In this document: positions 17,538-25,810 of the stretch, one piece after another
How positions within the stretch are numbered: the first letter of the stretch is position 1
Layout of the letters: each line of letters starts with the position of its first letter
NCBI GenBank assembly: GCA_041659605.1
Contig: JBAZXW010000016.1
Coordinates: 1 to 64,000, forward strand
Source: Solimonas sp041659605
GTDB lineage: Bacteria; Pseudomonadota; Gammaproteobacteria; Nevskiales; Nevskiaceae
Length of the DNA stretch: 64,000 nt
Reading direction: 5' to 3'
The notes under the pieces: model-generated
Database searches by the model: none
Told to the model about the DNA's origin: nothing
The model's input: the letters and a program-made list of their open reading frames with translations, nothing else
Translations under genes and position numbers: made by a program

Positions 17538-18779
17538 CTAGCGCCCACTGCTCAGGATGTGGACCACCAGTGCGGCTTCCTCCACTCCCTGCAGTCCCCC
17601 GCCGTTCTCCTGGATCGCGTGACGCGCGCCCTCGACTTGCCGCGCGCCCGCTTCTCCGCGCAGCTGGGTGACGAGCTCGAACAGCTGTCCGATCCCGGTC
17701 GCGCCCAGCGGATGGCCTTTGGATTCCAGGCCGCCCGACGGATTGATCGGAATTCGGCCGCCCACGCTGAACTCGCCGCGTTCTGCCGCGGGGCCGCCTT
17801 CGCCGAGCGGGACGAAGCCGAGGTTCTCGGCCTGGATGATCTCGCCCATCGCGGAAGCGTCATGCACTTCCGCCACATCCATATCTTCCGGGCCGAGGCC
17901 GGCAATCTCGTACGCTTTTAGCGCGGCGAGCCGGCCGATGTGCTGCTCCGGCTTGTCGAGTGGCCGGTGCGTGAAACTGCGAACGACGCTTGCAGCCACG
18001 CGCACGCAGCGGCGCTTGTCGAGGCCGAGGCGCGCCAATCCGGCTTCGCTGCACAGGATCGCGGCGGCAGCGCCATCGGAGAGCGGCGCGCACATCGGCA
18101 GCGTGATCGGATAGGTGATTGGCGGCGCCGCGAGCACTTCGTCGATGGTGAACGGCCTGCGGAACTGCGAGTACGGGTTGTGCACGGAGTGCGCGTGATT
18201 CTTCGCCGACACCGCCGCGATCTGGCGTTGCGTCGTCCCGAAGGTCTTCATGTGGAAGCGGCACATCGCCGCGTAGATCGCCATGAACCGGCTGTACGGC
18301 TTGTCGGACTCGGACCCGGCAGGCACTTCCACGCCCTCTCCCATCCGCACCAACGCCTGGTAATTCTCCTCGGCGCGCGACACGTCCCACCCGCCGTCGA
18401 AGATGGCGAAGGCCTTGGCCTTGTCCGCGATGTTCATCTTCTCGGCGCCCAGTGCCAGCACGACGTCTGCGGCACCGGCCTTCAGGGTCTGCACCGCGAG
18501 GTTGACGGCCGTGCTGCCGGAGGCGCAGGCATTCTCGATGTTGTAGATCGGGATGCCGCTGATGCCTATCTTGCTGAAGACGACCTGTCCCGGGATAGCG
18601 ATCTGGCCCTGCAGGAACCCGTTGGTCATGCCCGAATAGAAAGCGGCGCCCAGGTCATCGCGCCGGCAGCCGGCGTCCTTCAGCGCGCCTTCGAGCGCCT
18701 CGCGTGCCAGATCGTCGAGGCTGCGCTCGGCGTGGCGGCCGAACACGGTCATGGCGATCCCTGCGATGTAGATGTTCAT
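17538..18779 (-). CDS. Thiolase, SCP2/acetyl-CoA acetyltransferase-like
   Basis: 413 aa. Thiolase fold with the nucleophilic cysteine in ENACASGSTAVNLAV (Cys85), the DKPYSRFMAIYA and ITLPMCAPLSDGAAAAILCS regions, the catalytic His in VAEVHDASAMGE, and NPSGGLESKGHPLGATGIGQ. The last segment QENGGGLQGVEEAALVVHIL has GGGL where degradative thiolases have a Cys-x-G motif, as in SCP-x/acetyl-CoA C-acyltransferase homologues of lipid and sterol clusters. It probably cleaves or condenses an acyl-CoA in the last step of the lipid operon. It is separated from the upstream SDR gene by 142 bp holding an inverted repeat, so it may be partly independent. Confidence 0.88.
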   Translation of the reverse strand: MNIYIAGIAMTVFGRHAERSLDDLAREALEGALKDAGCRRDDLGAAFYSGMTNGFLQGQIAIPGQVVFSKIGISGIPIYNIENACASGSTAVNLAVQTLKAGAADVVLALGAEKMNIADKAKAFAIFDGGWDVSRAEENYQALVRMGEGVEVPAGSESDKPYSRFMAIYAAMCRFHMKTFGTTQRQIAAVSAKNHAHSVHNPYSQFRRPFTIDEVLAAPPITYPITLPMCAPLSDGAAAAILCSEAGLARLGLDKRRCVRVAASVVRSFTHRPLDKPEQHIGRLAALKAYEIAGLGPEDMDVAEVHDASAMGEIIQAENLGFVPLGEGGPAAERGEFSVGGRIPINPSGGLESKGHPLGATGIGQLFELVTQLRGEAGARQVEGARHAIQENGGGLQGVEEAALVVHILSSGR

Positions 18780-18813
18780 GGCACCACCCTAGCCCAGACC
18801 ATTCATGAGTCTT

Positions 18814-18892
18814 GTCATCCCCGCGAAGGCGGAGATCCAGATTGCTTTTCGCGCCGACCCGACAACTGGGTTCCCGCCTTCGCGGGAATGAC
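18814..18892. repeat. 'GTCATTCCCGCG' type inverted repeat
   Basis: Arms GTCATCCCCGCGAAGGCGG (from 18814) and its complement CCGCCTTCGCGGGAATGAC (to 18892) flank a centre with ATCCAG and CTGGGTT that also pair. This is the widespread proteobacterial intergenic repeat built on GTCATTCCCGCGAAGGCGGGAATC. It sits between two genes of the lipid operon on the minus strand, where it may stabilise or attenuate the transcript. Confidence 0.8.
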
Positions 18893-18921
18893 GGTTTCCA
18901 GAATTCATGTGTCCTTTCAGG

Positions 18922-19719
18922 TCAGTTGGCCAGCAGCTTCAGCAACGTCGGGTAGGAATTCGGGAACAGCCGCGACAACCAGAACATCGTCGTCGACTTG
19001 TTGCCGGTGACGACGCGCTTGCGGCCGCGGCGGACACCGTCGAGGATATCGGCGGCGCACTCCTCCGGCGGCGTGGTCAGGAGCTTTTCCGCCAGCCCCA
19101 GGAAGCGGTCCTCCTCGGCGCCGGCGGCAGCGCAGCGGCGGCCGGCCTTGTCGAAGCCGGTCTTGATCCCGCCTGGATGGACACAGACGGCGCGCACGCC
19201 GGTGCCTTCCAGCTCACTCCACAAGCACTCCGTGAGCCCGCGCACGCCGAACTTGGAGACGTTGTAGGCGGACTGCATCGGAAACGACAGCAGGCCGAAT
19301 ACGCTCGACATGTTGACGATGCAGCCTTCCTTCTGCGCCAGCATCGCCGGCAGGAACGCCTTGGTGCCGTAGATCACGCCCCAGAGGTTGATGCCGAGCT
19401 GCCACTCGATCTCCTCGATGGTCAGGTGGGAGAAAGCGCCCACGAGAGTCGCGCCCGCATTGTTGAAGACGAAATGCGGAGCGCCGAAGTCGCGCTGTAC
19501 GTCCGCGGCGTGCGCGAAGAACGCCTCGCGCTTCGACACGTCGAGCTCGTAGTTGCGCGCCTCGCAGTGTTTGGGCAGCGCCCGCAACGTATCCGCAAGG
19601 CCCGCCCGGTTGACGTCCGACAGCGCAAGGCGCGCGCCTTCGGCAGCGAGCTGCACGGCCAGCGCACGGCCGATGCCGGAGCCGGCGCCGGTGATGACGG
19701 CGATTTTGTCCCTGAACAT
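18922..19719 (-). CDS. Short-chain dehydrogenase/reductase (SDR)
   Basis: 265 aa classical SDR. The nucleotide-binding motif is ITGAGSGIGRALAVQLA (TGxxxGxG) and FNNAGATLVGAF is the NAG motif. The catalytic Ser is in VNMSSVFGLL and the catalytic Y-x-x-x-K in SAYNVSKFGVRG. The C-terminal part (GRKRVVTGNKSTTMFWLSRLFPNSYPTLL) is typical of SDRs in lipid operons. The ATG at 19719 directly precedes FRDKIAVITGAG; a longer frame adds 30 unlike residues. It probably oxidises or reduces a lipid alcohol/ketone. It lies 52 bp after the esterase gene. Confidence 0.92.
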   Translation of the reverse strand: MFRDKIAVITGAGSGIGRALAVQLAAEGARLALSDVNRAGLADTLRALPKHCEARNYELDVSKREAFFAHAADVQRDFGAPHFVFNNAGATLVGAFSHLTIEEIEWQLGINLWGVIYGTKAFLPAMLAQKEGCIVNMSSVFGLLSFPMQSAYNVSKFGVRGLTECLWSELEGTGVRAVCVHPGGIKTGFDKAGRRCAAAGAEEDRFLGLAEKLLTTPPEECAADILDGVRRGRKRVVTGNKSTTMFWLSRLFPNSYPTLLKLLAN

Positions 19720-19771
19720 TAGTCCCCTCGAGGTTGATGGCGTGTCCGCCGCGTGGACATGGATGGTCGCC

Positions 19772-20731
19772 TCAGACCTTGACGACACAGTGGTGCTCGA
19801 CGAACTCACCTACGCATGCCAGTGCCTGCTGTGCTTCCGGCAGCCAGTGCACCGCCTGCCACACGTGCGGCATCTGCGGCCAGACCTGCAGCTCGGCATG
19901 AGTGCCGGCACGGCGTGCCTGCGCCGCGGCCTTTTCCGACTGGTGCAGCAAGACTTCCGTGCTGCCGGCCTGGAACAACAGCGGTGGCAATCCATGCAGG
20001 CTGCCCGCACAGGGCGAGATCGCCGCATCGTGTGGAGGGACAGCAGCGACCACGACCCGCTGCAGCAGATCGAGCACTCCCGCGCCAATCATCGGATCGG
20101 TCTCGGTTGACTGCGCATCGAGCAGTCGAATGGAGTCGACACAGGTGCCAGGCGAGAACATCACGCCACAGGCGGGGGGTGGCAGGCCCGCGTCGCGTAT
20201 CCGCTGCAACGTTGCCAGCGTCAGCAAGCCGCCGGCGGAATCGCCGATGACGATGATGCCGGCCGGATCAAAGCCCTGGTCCAGCAGCCAGCGGTAGACC
20301 GCGAAGCAGTCCTCGTGCGCCGCCGGCAACGGGTGCTCGGGTGCCAGCCGATATTCCGGCAGCACCGCCGTGGCGCCCAGCGTCTGGCAGAGCTGTGCAG
20401 CCAGGCGGCCGTGCATGCGTGGCGTGCGGAACATGAATCCGCCGCCGTGCAGATAGAGCACCACGCGCTTCGACGACGCATCGCCGACCATGATCCGGTC
20501 GGCGGGAACTCCATTGGCCGTGAAGCGCTCGCGCGTGAATCTTTCACGACTGCCGCCCAGCCAGCGATCCAGCCTGGCCAGCAGCACCTGCGCCCCGCCG
20601 AGCTCGATCCTTCCCGACAAGGCGACCTTGACGATGAATCGGTAGATCCAGAGCAGCAGCCGCGCCCTCAGGCTCAAGTCCCGTGGCGCGAACCGCGGCA
20701 CCGGCCCATCAGCGACCGTGCCGGAGTTCAT
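19772..20731 (-). CDS. Alpha/beta hydrolase, hormone-sensitive-lipase family
   Basis: 319 aa. It has the HSL oxyanion motif LYLHGGGFMFRTPRMHGRLA and the nucleophile elbow VIGDSAGGLLTLA (Ser). Later motifs are the acid region LHGLPPLLFQAGSTEVLLHQS and the catalytic His in PQMPHVWQAVHW. A hydrophobic segment near residues 24-38 (RARLLLWIYRFIVKVAL) suggests membrane association. These enzymes hydrolyse short- to medium-chain esters, and LipR of the mycobacterial mymA operon is a counterpart by context. Its ATG overlaps the WS/DGAT stop by 4 bp (ATGA), so the acyltransferase and esterase are translationally coupled. Confidence 0.9.
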   Translation of the reverse strand: MNSGTVADGPVPRFAPRDLSLRARLLLWIYRFIVKVALSGRIELGGAQVLLARLDRWLGGSRERFTRERFTANGVPADRIMVGDASSKRVVLYLHGGGFMFRTPRMHGRLAAQLCQTLGATAVLPEYRLAPEHPLPAAHEDCFAVYRWLLDQGFDPAGIIVIGDSAGGLLTLATLQRIRDAGLPPPACGVMFSPGTCVDSIRLLDAQSTETDPMIGAGVLDLLQRVVVAAVPPHDAAISPCAGSLHGLPPLLFQAGSTEVLLHQSEKAAAQARRAGTHAELQVWPQMPHVWQAVHWLPEAQQALACVGEFVEHHCVVKV

Positions 20732-22128
20732 GCCCGGGCCTTACGAGCTGGCTGCTCGATGGAAACGCACTCCAGTTCCTGAAATGCCTGATGCACGAGC
20801 GAAGCGAGCCGTTCAACGTCTGGCACCACGGACCGCAGCGAGGTCAGCGACACGAAGGTTTCACCCGCGTAACTCCAGATGCCGACCATGAGCCGCGTGC
20901 CTAGGGATGGACCGATCAGGGGCACGAAATAATCGAGGCGGCTGCCATTGAGGTACAGGGGCTTCGGCACGCCGTAGGGATTGCTGATCAGCAGATTGGC
21001 CGACGTCGGCAGACGCTCGCCGATTCGCAACAGGTCGGGTGCAGCAGCGATCCCCATGTTGAGCATGGCGTAGAACTTGGCGCCGGCCGCGCTCATCGCC
21101 CCGATATCGGCCTTGGCGGTGCTCATCGAAGCGCTGATGGCGGCGAGCCGCTCGCGTGGGCTGCTGCCGGGCTGACCCAGCGTCACCATCGCCCCGGATA
21201 GCTGGTTGCCGGCTCCCGCCACCTTGAGCGCAATGGGCACCATCGCGACGAGCGGCTTGTCGGTCCCGATTCCCAGCTCACCCAGGTACGCGGCATAGGC
21301 GGCGTCGGTGACCGCGGTCATGACGTCGTTGAAGGAACATTCGGCGCTCTTGGCCAACGCCTTCACCCGGCTCACCGCAAATCGCGCCAAGCCGTAGGTG
21401 CGCTCGCTCGAACCATTGCGCTCGGGCCTGCTTTCGGGCGCTGCCATGGGCAGGGCGACACGGTTACTGCCCTTGATCACTTCAATGGCTTGCCGCGACA
21501 GCACCTTGCCGATATCACCGGCCGCCGCAGCGCTGTCACGAACGAGTCCGATCACGTGCTGCAGAACGGACCGGCGCGCATTGCCCTGCTTGCGCGACGA
21601 CAATGCCTGCGCATGCCAGGTCGATACGCCCTGCCACGGCGCATGGATGGATTGGCTCTGGGGGGACTCCGACATCGTTTCACCCATCAGGCGAAACAGC
21701 GCCATGCCGTCCCATTGCGAATGGTGCACCGTGAGCAGGAAGGCGAAGCGCCCACCTTCCAGGCCCTCGATCCAGTGACAGCACCACAGCGGCAAGGACC
21801 ATGACAGCGGTCTGCGGATCGCCTCCGCCGCGGCGGCCAGCAGCTGCGAGTCCGTCCCGGGCGATGGCAGGCGAAGTTCGATGATGTGCTCGTCGAGATC
21901 GACTTCCACTTCTTCCCAGTACGGCAGTCCGCCGAGCTTGATCCTGGGGCGCAGGTTGAAGGGCGCGCCGACCGCACGCTCTCTCATCGCCGCCAGCAGC
22001 CGACGGGTGTAGTCGGCCTTGGCGCCTTGGGGCGGCGTAAAGATGTGCAGGAAGCCTCCGTGCACGGGAATCATCCTGGATTCCAGCGGAAACCAGGACA
22101 TGTCGAGCAGCGTCATGTTCATCTTCAT
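20728..22128 (-). CDS. Wax ester synthase/diacylglycerol acyltransferase (WS/DGAT)
   Basis: 466 aa. The acyltransferase motif HHxxxDG is present as HHSQWDG at residues 135-141, in the context FAFLLTVHHSQWDGMALFRL. A C-terminal WES-type domain carries MVPIALK, LSGAMVTLGQPGSSPRERLAAI, NLLISNPYGVPKPLYLNGSRLDYFVPL and SYAGETFVSL. Family members transfer an acyl group from acyl-CoA to a fatty alcohol or diacylglycerol, giving storage wax esters or triacylglycerol at the membrane. It is somewhat divergent at the N-terminus. The start may be either ATG at 22128 or 22122 (both near MKMNMTLLD). It is coupled to the downstream esterase gene. Confidence 0.9.
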   Translation of the reverse strand: MKMNMTLLDMSWFPLESRMIPVHGGFLHIFTPPQGAKADYTRRLLAAMRERAVGAPFNLRPRIKLGGLPYWEEVEVDLDEHIIELRLPSPGTDSQLLAAAAEAIRRPLSWSLPLWCCHWIEGLEGGRFAFLLTVHHSQWDGMALFRLMGETMSESPQSQSIHAPWQGVSTWHAQALSSRKQGNARRSVLQHVIGLVRDSAAAAGDIGKVLSRQAIEVIKGSNRVALPMAAPESRPERNGSSERTYGLARFAVSRVKALAKSAECSFNDVMTAVTDAAYAAYLGELGIGTDKPLVAMVPIALKVAGAGNQLSGAMVTLGQPGSSPRERLAAISASMSTAKADIGAMSAAGAKFYAMLNMGIAAAPDLLRIGERLPTSANLLISNPYGVPKPLYLNGSRLDYFVPLIGPSLGTRLMVGIWSYAGETFVSLTSLRSVVPDVERLASLVHQAFQELECVSIEQPARKARA

Positions 22129-22165
22129 CAGTGCATACCTGTTGGCGCTTGCGGCGACTTGCTGT

Positions 22166-23017
22166 TCAATTCGCGAAAGGGCCGAGCCCGTTGCGATACA
22201 ACCAGCCGATCGACTTGTAGAAGGTGTTGGGCGCGAGGCGCTTCGCGGCCCATGCCAGGCGGTACAGGGGCTGCGGGATCGAGTAGAGGCGGCTCTTTTC
22301 CATTTCCTTGATTGCGAACGCCGCCACCGTCGCCGAGGTGTGAACGCCTTTGTTCATGTCGTTCTGAACCGTGCGCGCCATCGAACTCGTCGCCGAGGCG
22401 TCGCGCCCATCACGCGCCGCATTGTCGAGAAGGCTCGACTTGAAACCCGAGGGGCAGAGCACGGTGACGCCGATGTTGGCGGCGGACAGCTCCGTGGACA
22501 GCGTCTCGGAGAGCGCGATGACGCCAGCCTTGCTGACGCTGTAGTTCGCCATCTCCGGCATCGACAGCAGGCCGGCGATTGAGGCGACGTTGAGGATGTA
22601 GCCGGACTCCTGCTTCAGCAGGTCCGGCGCATACGTGCGGCAGCCGTTGATCACGCCGTCGAGATTGGTCGAGAGCAGGCTCTCCCAATCGGCATCCGAC
22701 ATGTCGACCAGCTTGTTGGCGTCGGCGACACCGGCGTTGTTGACCAGGATGTCGATGCCGCCCCAGGCCTTGTGCAGCTTCTGGCGAACCCCTTCCCACT
22801 GCGCCTTTTCGCGCACCTCCAACTGCAGGCCCAGTCCCTCGCCGCCGCGCTTCGTCACCTCGGCAGCGGTGCGCTTGACGGCGTCGAGCTTGCGTCCGGT
22901 GACCGCCACCTTCCATCGGCGCGCCGCAAAAGCAAAAGCCAGCGCCTCACCAAAGCCGGTGGTGGCGCCGGTGATGAGGATGCGTTTCTTTGGAAAGCGG
23001 ACTTCGAGCCTGCTCAT
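22166..23017 (-). CDS. Short-chain dehydrogenase/reductase (SDR)
   Basis: 283 aa classical SDR, distinct from the one at 18922. It shows ILITGATTGFGEALAFAFAA (cofactor), ILVNNAGVADANKL, NVASIAGLLSM (catalytic Ser), and NYSVSKAGVIAL (Tyr/Lys). A C-terminal tail (YRLAWAAKRLAPNTFYKSIGWLYRNGL) is rich in aromatic and basic residues and may touch membrane lipid. I start it at the ATG at 23017 (MSRLEVRFPKKRILITG); the frame runs further upstream over the end of the CoA-ligase gene without family match. It probably reduces a fatty aldehyde or hydroxy/keto lipid within the operon. Confidence 0.9.
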   Translation of the reverse strand: MSRLEVRFPKKRILITGATTGFGEALAFAFAARRWKVAVTGRKLDAVKRTAAEVTKRGGEGLGLQLEVREKAQWEGVRQKLHKAWGGIDILVNNAGVADANKLVDMSDADWESLLSTNLDGVINGCRTYAPDLLKQESGYILNVASIAGLLSMPEMANYSVSKAGVIALSETLSTELSAANIGVTVLCPSGFKSSLLDNAARDGRDASATSSMARTVQNDMNKGVHTSATVAAFAIKEMEKSRLYSIPQPLYRLAWAAKRLAPNTFYKSIGWLYRNGLGPFAN

Positions 23018-23049
23018 GGGATTTTTCGCCTTGGTCACAAGTGGGGTCT

Positions 23050-24606
23050 TCAGATCTTTCGCTGCGCGCTGTTCCAGTACAGTTGGCGCAGGTCTTTCTT
23101 CAGCACTTTGCCGACCGGACTGCGCGGCAGCGTGGCGACGAAGTCGACCGTCTTCGGCGCCATCACGCTGCCGAGTTTCGACTTGCACAGCGCGATGAGT
23201 TCCTCGGCGCTGACGCTCTGGCCGGGGTTGAGCTCGACCACCGCCTTGACCGCCTCGCCCCACTTCTCGTCGGGCACGCCGATGACTGCGCAGTCCTGCA
23301 CCGCCGGGTGGCCCCAGATCACCTGCTCAACCTCGCTCGGGTACACGTTGAAGCCGCCCGAGATGATCATGTCCTTCTTGCGATCGGTGATGTGCAGATA
23401 TCCGTCGTTGTCGATGTGGCCGACGTCACCGGTGTGCAGCCAGCCGTTGACGATGGTCTCGGCGGTCTTCTCGGGCTGCTTGTAGTAGCCCTTCATCACC
23501 AGGTCGCCGCGCACGCAGATCTCACCGGTTTCGCCACGCGGCAGGATCTGGTTCGAGTCGTTCATCATCTCGACGCGGATCAGGGGATTGGGCCGCCCGA
23601 CCGACGAGAGGCGCTCGTCGTCGCCGAGCTTGCCGCCGATGAAATGCTCGTCGGGCCGCAGATTGGAGATGCCGGCCGGCGCCTCGGTCTGGCCGTAGCC
23701 GCCGGCCATGATCGGGCCCCACAGCGCGATCGCCTTCTTCAGCTTCTCGACCGACATCGGCGCCGAGCCGTACATCAGATATTTCACCGACGAGAAATCG
23801 ACCTTCTCGATGCCGGGGAGGTCAAGCAGCTTGTAGATCACCGTCGGCGGCAGGAAGAACTCCGTCACCTTGTGCTGCGCGATGGCGCCGAGCATCAGCG
23901 CCGGGTCGGGCTTGGCCACGACGACGACGGTGCCGCCCTGCGCGGTGCACGGCACGCCGAGCACGCCGGCGGTGTGCGTCATCGGCGCCGCAGCCAGGTT
24001 CACCGGCTTCTGGCCGTCGCGGTAGGGGCAGGCGAGCATGAAGTGCGCGATGAAGGTCTGCACGCTGCGATGCGTGTTCATCACGCCCTTGGGCATACCG
24101 GTGGTGCCGCCCGTGGGTGAAAGCATGATCACGTCGTCGACATGGCTCGCGACTTCCGGCCTGGTCGACGGCTGGCCCGCGATCCAACTCGCCAGCGAGG
24201 GCACTTCGGCGCCGTCGGCGTCGATGCAGATCCAGTGTTTCACCTTCGGCAGCTTCGGCCGCAGCTGCGCGATGATTTCCGCGAAGTACGCCTGGTAGAA
24301 CATCACCTCGCAGTCGAAGGCGTCGAGAATGTAGTGGTTCTCCTCGGCCGAGTTGCGCGCATTGACCGGGATCCAGGTCATGTTCGCGCGCCACAGGCCC
24401 AGCGTGCAGGCCCAGGCGGTAACGTCGTTGGCCGACCACACCGCACCTTTGGTTTCTTTAGGCAGCCCGAGCGCCAGCAGCTTGTTGGCGATGCGGCAGG
24501 ACAGCTCGCCGACCTCCGTAAAGGTGTAGGAGCGCTCGCCCTGGATGTAGGCGATGCCGGCGGGATTGATGTTCCAGCCGCGGTCGTAGAAGTCGATGAT
24601 GGCCAT
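23050..24606 (-). CDS. Acyl-CoA synthetase (AMP-binding, FadD-like)
   Basis: 518 aa adenylate-forming enzyme that activates a carboxylic or fatty acid to its CoA thioester. The phosphate-binding loop is MLSPTGGTTGMPKGVM, A5 is GGYGQTEAPAG, A7 is GWLHTGDVGHIDNDGYLHITDRKKD, A8 is IISGGFNVYPSEVEQV, and the catalytic Lys is in SPVGKVLKKDLR. There is no membrane segment. It is closest in layout to the FadD13-like ligases that accompany WS/DGAT and SDR genes. It starts 24 bp after the reductase gene. Confidence 0.93.
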   Translation of the reverse strand: MAIIDFYDRGWNINPAGIAYIQGERSYTFTEVGELSCRIANKLLALGLPKETKGAVWSANDVTAWACTLGLWRANMTWIPVNARNSAEENHYILDAFDCEVMFYQAYFAEIIAQLRPKLPKVKHWICIDADGAEVPSLASWIAGQPSTRPEVASHVDDVIMLSPTGGTTGMPKGVMNTHRSVQTFIAHFMLACPYRDGQKPVNLAAAPMTHTAGVLGVPCTAQGGTVVVVAKPDPALMLGAIAQHKVTEFFLPPTVIYKLLDLPGIEKVDFSSVKYLMYGSAPMSVEKLKKAIALWGPIMAGGYGQTEAPAGISNLRPDEHFIGGKLGDDERLSSVGRPNPLIRVEMMNDSNQILPRGETGEICVRGDLVMKGYYKQPEKTAETIVNGWLHTGDVGHIDNDGYLHITDRKKDMIISGGFNVYPSEVEQVIWGHPAVQDCAVIGVPDEKWGEAVKAVVELNPGQSVSAEELIALCKSKLGSVMAPKTVDFVATLPRSPVGKVLKKDLRQLYWNSAQRKI

Positions 24607-24630
24607 GGGCGTCTCGAACTAAGCTTGGGA

Positions 24631-25764
24631 CTACAGGGATGTAACGGTGGCGCGCGCCAAGCCACGCTGCTCAAGGAAGCCGAGCAGGTAGCGATGATCG
24701 AAGGCCTTGCAGGCCGAGGCGAAACCGCGCTTGGCGGTGTCGCCATCGAGCAGCTTGATCACCGCCGCGGTCTGCAGCGCGCCGGTGGCGATGTAGGGCG
24801 TCACGCCATGAACCGTGGCGCGCACCGCCGCGAGTTGCCCGCGACCGATCGCAAAATCGACGGTGCGATTGATCGTGGTGCGTTCGCGCGGCGGCATCGT
24901 CGGCGTGGTTGAATCCGTCATGCTCTTGATGACCGCGTTCTGCTGCTCGACCGGCAGATGCTTGTATTCCGCGTCCCACTTCGAAGCGAGGCCGTGGACC
25001 GTCCGCATCATCGGCTCGGCGTCGTAGAAACCGACACTGGACAGGCAGCTGCGAACCCGCGAATCGTCCTGGTAGAACACCGGCAGCGACGTGCCGCTCC
25101 AGGGAATCGAAAACACTGGCTGCATGAAATCCGGCGAGACGACGTTGAACGATGCATTGATGGCGTGCGCAACGAGCTTCTTCTCCCACAGGAAGCAGGC
25201 GGGCGCACGCAGCAGTTCGAAGATCGACGCGGCGGAGCCGACCGAAACGCCGGCGGCTTCACGCGGAGTCCGCGCCAGCGTTGCCGTTTCCAACGCGTCG
25301 ATGCCCTGAGTTTCCAGCGCCAGTTCGGCTGCGATCTCGGCGACGGTGTACATGTACGACGTGGACGGGGACACCAGCAGTCCAGCCTGGCGGAACTGCG
25401 CGCCGAACTGATCGCGAACCTTCTGGACGTAGCTTTGCTCGCCGGTGGTATCGAGGTGATGGCAGCCGGCCTTGAGCGCCGCTTCGACGCCGATGAGGCC
25501 AAAGTTCACGAAGGGACCCACCGTGTTGCACACCACCTTGGCGCCCTTGAACACTTTGGTCAGCGACTCGACGGTGTGCTCGGCCTCGAGGATCTCGTAG
25601 GTCGCCGATTCCAGGCGCACGACGCGCTGCGCCATCATCTCCTTCACGCGGCCGGCGTTGCGCGCAACCGCCGTGAACGGGATCTGCTGATCGATCAGCC
25701 AATCCATGATCAGCATGCCGGTGTAACCACTGGCGCCGTAGACAACGACAGGATGCTTGGCCAT
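24631..25764 (-). CDS. Saccharopine dehydrogenase-like NAD(P)-binding oxidoreductase
   Basis: 377 aa. It begins MAKHPVVVYGASGYTGMLIMDWLIDQ, a Rossmann GxxGxxG in the style of saccharopine dehydrogenase-like and trans-acting enoyl reductases. VVCNTVGPFVNFGLIGVEAALKAGCHHLDTTGE is the strongly conserved core. The C-terminal half (ELLRAPACFLWEKK and the KSMTDSTTPTMPPRERTT stretch) is family-specific. True lysine-pathway saccharopine dehydrogenases look different, and the neighbours are all lipid enzymes, so an acyl or enoyl reductase role is the better inference. The ATG at 25764 begins the Rossmann strand; the upstream extension is antisense to the next gene. Confidence 0.85.
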   Translation of the reverse strand: MAKHPVVVYGASGYTGMLIMDWLIDQQIPFTAVARNAGRVKEMMAQRVVRLESATYEILEAEHTVESLTKVFKGAKVVCNTVGPFVNFGLIGVEAALKAGCHHLDTTGEQSYVQKVRDQFGAQFRQAGLLVSPSTSYMYTVAEIAAELALETQGIDALETATLARTPREAAGVSVGSAASIFELLRAPACFLWEKKLVAHAINASFNVVSPDFMQPVFSIPWSGTSLPVFYQDDSRVRSCLSSVGFYDAEPMMRTVHGLASKWDAEYKHLPVEQQNAVIKSMTDSTTPTMPPRERTTINRTVDFAIGRGQLAAVRATVHGVTPYIATGALQTAAVIKLLDGDTAKRGFASACKAFDHRYLLGFLEQRGLARATVTSL

Positions 25765-25810
25765 TTTGAATCTCCTCTGAATTTGTCTGGGTTGCGACGA
25801 ATGAAGCGGG

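Noticed and set aside
24631..25764. Lysine-pathway saccharopine dehydrogenase
   Set aside because: The neighbours are all lipid enzymes and the C-terminal half is not that of the lysine enzymes, so only the Rossmann fold family is claimed.
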